Source: Chlamydiota bacterium (GTDB lineage: Bacteria > Chlamydiota > Chlamydiia > Chlamydiales > Waddliaceae). Taken from it: 6,807 nt of DNA. The position numbers and the translations under genes are program-made. The notes below the pieces were generated by a model, which was given only the letters and a program-made list of their open reading frames with translations, had not been told where the DNA came from and searched no databases. Below, in pieces: positions 5,105 through 6,807 of this stretch (position 1 is its first letter; each line of letters begins with the position of its first letter). The stretch is from the NCBI GenBank assembly GCA_011065005.1, contig JAAKFP010000141.1, positions 1-6,807 of the forward strand, in the 5' to 3' direction.

Positions 5105-6807
5105 ATGGAAAAGCAAAAGCCCTGGCAATTCTACATAATCGTGGCTGTTATTGTTTTAACTTTAATCAATATAATGCCCACCATTCTGTACTATACCAAG
5201 CCTCTTAAAGACCCAATAAACAAGGAAAGATCTGAAAATGTTGCTCTGAAGATCATTGAAAGGATCAACAGTCTAGAAGAGAACTCTATCGCTTGGCTAT
5301 CCTCATTCTGTAAGAATCTTGGGATACGTCCAGAATCCATTAAATTGAAGGATGGTGATCCCGGACTTTTTGTGGTTTCTTTTCAGAACGTTCATGATGC
5401 CAATCTCTTTAAACGGGTGTTGCCGCGTGCGGGATCATTGATCCCTTTTGTGCCTGCTCAATTGGAGTTATATCCTGGAGTGGCGGTTAATCAGAGCACT
5501 GTCTTTGTTGCTCGACAAATCAACGTTCATCTCGACCCTTCTGAAGTTGGTAGTTATTTCCATTTCTTCCCAAAATATTCTGACAGTGAGGTCTCTGCTG
5601 AATTTCGTGATTCTGTTTATGACCGTGTAACGCAACTCGCTCTCGGTTTTGGAGGCCCTAGCAAGACTGGACTGCAAATCAATGCAGTCGTAAAGAATAC
5701 TGATGAGCAATATAACGACATAGTGATCGCTCTTGCAAAAGAGATCGTTGATGTGAATCATACTTTCGATAGTAAGCATCCTGTTGCCCAGAGGTATTTC
5801 GCAAGTTTCACGCAAGTGGACGTTCCCGATCGAGAAGGCTTGATCCAAAAGTTTCTCTCAAGGGCCGACGGCTTGAAAGCGGATCTTCAGAAGCAAAAAA
5901 AACCTTTACTCGACGAACAAAAGAAACTGCAAGGAGAGGGTAAATTCCTAGATCTTTCTGCAGAACAACAGCTTTCGTTCCTAGACAATCAGATTCAATC
6001 TTTAGAAAGCGCAGGCACCATCATCCGCGGCAACACCTCTCTCTTTCGAGCTGAAAAAAAACCTCTTACTGCCGAAGAAGTTCAGCAAAACCTCAAAGAT
6101 GCCGAAGCGAACATTGACCCTCGCGATCCGATGCTGGTACTAAATTTAATGGACCGTCATCCCTTCATACAAAGTATTGCAATCGACTGGAGTAATGACA
6201 AGATCTTGTTGAATTTTTACGATGATGTACAAGAGATTCGACTGAGTCAAGGAACAACCGAAGAGGAAGCTTTCCTTCAAGAAAAATTGAATCATTATAT
6301 TTTTAACGAAATCGCTCGTGTTTCTAGAACGACAGATGAATCGATCTCCTCAGAAGGAAATACATTCGCTATTGCTTTAACCAGCCTGACAAATACTCAG
6401 AGCTTTTTGTCTTTCGATCTAGGGTTCCTAGCAGAAAAACAAAGTCAGCAGGTTATTCGTCAGCTTTTGTCGGATTGGCTGCCGGAGCATGCAGATTTAA
6501 GTCGAACAGTTTTTCCCATTCTAGACTATGAAATGCATCAAACGCTCAGTCCGCAAGAGCAAAAGCTGGGTCTCGTTGTTTACGCTCCGGCAGCGTATAA
6601 GGAAGAGTCCCCTGCTGGTTTTCAAAAAACATCCATCTATGTGATCGCACGTGGCATGGACAGCATACTCCAAAAATACAGAGAGACACCCAACGCCCCT
6701 GGTGGAGAGATTCTCTCTCATGACATCGACCAATTGTCTGAATTGCTCAAAAAGAAAGGATTTATTGGCTATTCGGGGTCTTCATTTGGGGTCGACAAAG
6801 AGTTTAA
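5105..6807 (+). CDS. secD: SecD/SecDF-like protein-export membrane protein, N-terminal part
   Basis: The reading frame stays open for 567 codons to the right edge. A short basic N-terminus (MEKQKPW) is followed by one transmembrane helix (about 9-28, ending NIMPTILYYTKPL) and a long region with no further hydrophobic helix, so residues 30-567 should lie in the periplasm. This matches the SecD plan of one helix and then a large periplasmic domain. SecD/SecF (RND superfamily) use the proton gradient to help complete Sec export. The region contains a glutamine/lysine-rich, coiled-coil-like stretch (about 246-302). The GLDLRGG-like motif that marks SecD by about residue 125 in E. coli has not appeared by 567, so the periplasmic part is greatly expanded. 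From memory, chlamydial SecDF fusions are near 1400 residues, which fits. AGGA lies 11 bases before the ATG, a weak site. Another single-span periplasmic protein is possible. Confidence 0.68.
   Translation, partial: MEKQKPWQFYIIVAVIVLTLINIMPTILYYTKPLKDPINKERSENVALKIIERINSLEENSIAWLSSFCKNLGIRPESIKLKDGDPGLFVVSFQNVHDANLFKRVLPRAGSLIPFVPAQLELYPGVAVNQSTVFVARQINVHLDPSEVGSYFHFFPKYSDSEVSAEFRDSVYDRVTQLALGFGGPSKTGLQINAVVKNTDEQYNDIVIALAKEIVDVNHTFDSKHPVAQRYFASFTQVDVPDREGLIQKFLSRADGLKADLQKQKKPLLDEQKKLQGEGKFLDLSAEQQLSFLDNQIQSLESAGTIIRGNTSLFRAEKKPLTAEEVQQNLKDAEANIDPRDPMLVLNLMDRHPFIQSIAIDWSNDKILLNFYDDVQEIRLSQGTTEEEAFLQEKLNHYIFNEIARVSRTTDESISSEGNTFAIALTSLTNTQSFLSFDLGFLAEKQSQQVIRQLLSDWLPEHADLSRTVFPILDYEMHQTLSPQEQKLGLVVYAPAAYKEESPAGFQKTSIYVIARGMDSILQKYRETPNAPGGEILSHDIDQLSELLKKKGFIGYSGSSFGVDKEF

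Noticed and set aside
5468..5848. Minus-strand 126-codon open frame
   Set aside because: It is antisense to the secD-like gene, which has a continuous frame with a proper start and membrane helix. The antisense peptide shows no recognisable domain.

Overview
The window most likely comes from an environmental (non-Chlamydiaceae) member of the Chlamydiae, such as a Parachlamydia/Waddlia/Simkania-type amoeba symbiont. Three things point there: a full-length NTT-family ATP/ADP translocase (the energy-parasitism transporter of chlamydiae, rickettsiae and plastids) whose sequence looks chlamydial; a metal-binding lipoprotein of the YtgA/TroA type; and the start of a giant SecD-type protein with a very long N-terminal region, as in chlamydial SecDF fusions. 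The assignment rests on remembered family sequences, not on a search.

Layout. Positions 1-2006 hold a tightly packed minus-strand operon, read from right to left: mrp (a ParA/MinD-like Fe-S carrier ATPase), a small DUF971 protein and a metal-binding lipoprotein that runs off the left edge. mrp and the DUF971 gene overlap by ATGA. The DUF971 stop overlaps a TTG codon in the next frame, and the likely GTG start of the lipoprotein gene lies 5 bases further on. A divergent spacer (2007-2529) carries an imperfect hairpin repeat and AT-rich DNA with no convincing gene. On the plus strand follow a 173-residue basic protein of unknown function (2530-3051) with a strong hairpin just after its stop, a mosaic spacer with a well-formed promoter, the ATP/ADP translocase gene (3326-4870), a 180-bp quasi-palindrome made of purine-rich and pyrimidine-rich arms, and the 5' 1.7 kb of a secD/secDF-like gene (5105 to the right edge).

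How the genes fit together. The minus-strand operon plausibly joins metal capture at the cell surface to Fe-S cluster delivery (inference). The Mrp here lacks the usual CxxC and is followed by DUF971 in the same order as in the fused plant plastid protein HCF101. The plus-strand genes serve host ATP import and protein export. From memory, Chlamydia trachomatis keeps npt1, a hypothetical gene and ytgA side by side (CT065-CT067). The order translocase / hypothetical / metal-binding protein is similar here, with mrp-DUF971 between the last two.

I did not find a clear new multi-gene system. The points most worth checking are the HCF101-like split pair, the family of dispersed CACAGAG/CGCAGAG hairpin repeats in three spacers, the unknown 173-residue protein, and the several-hundred-residue N-terminal expansion of the SecD-like protein.
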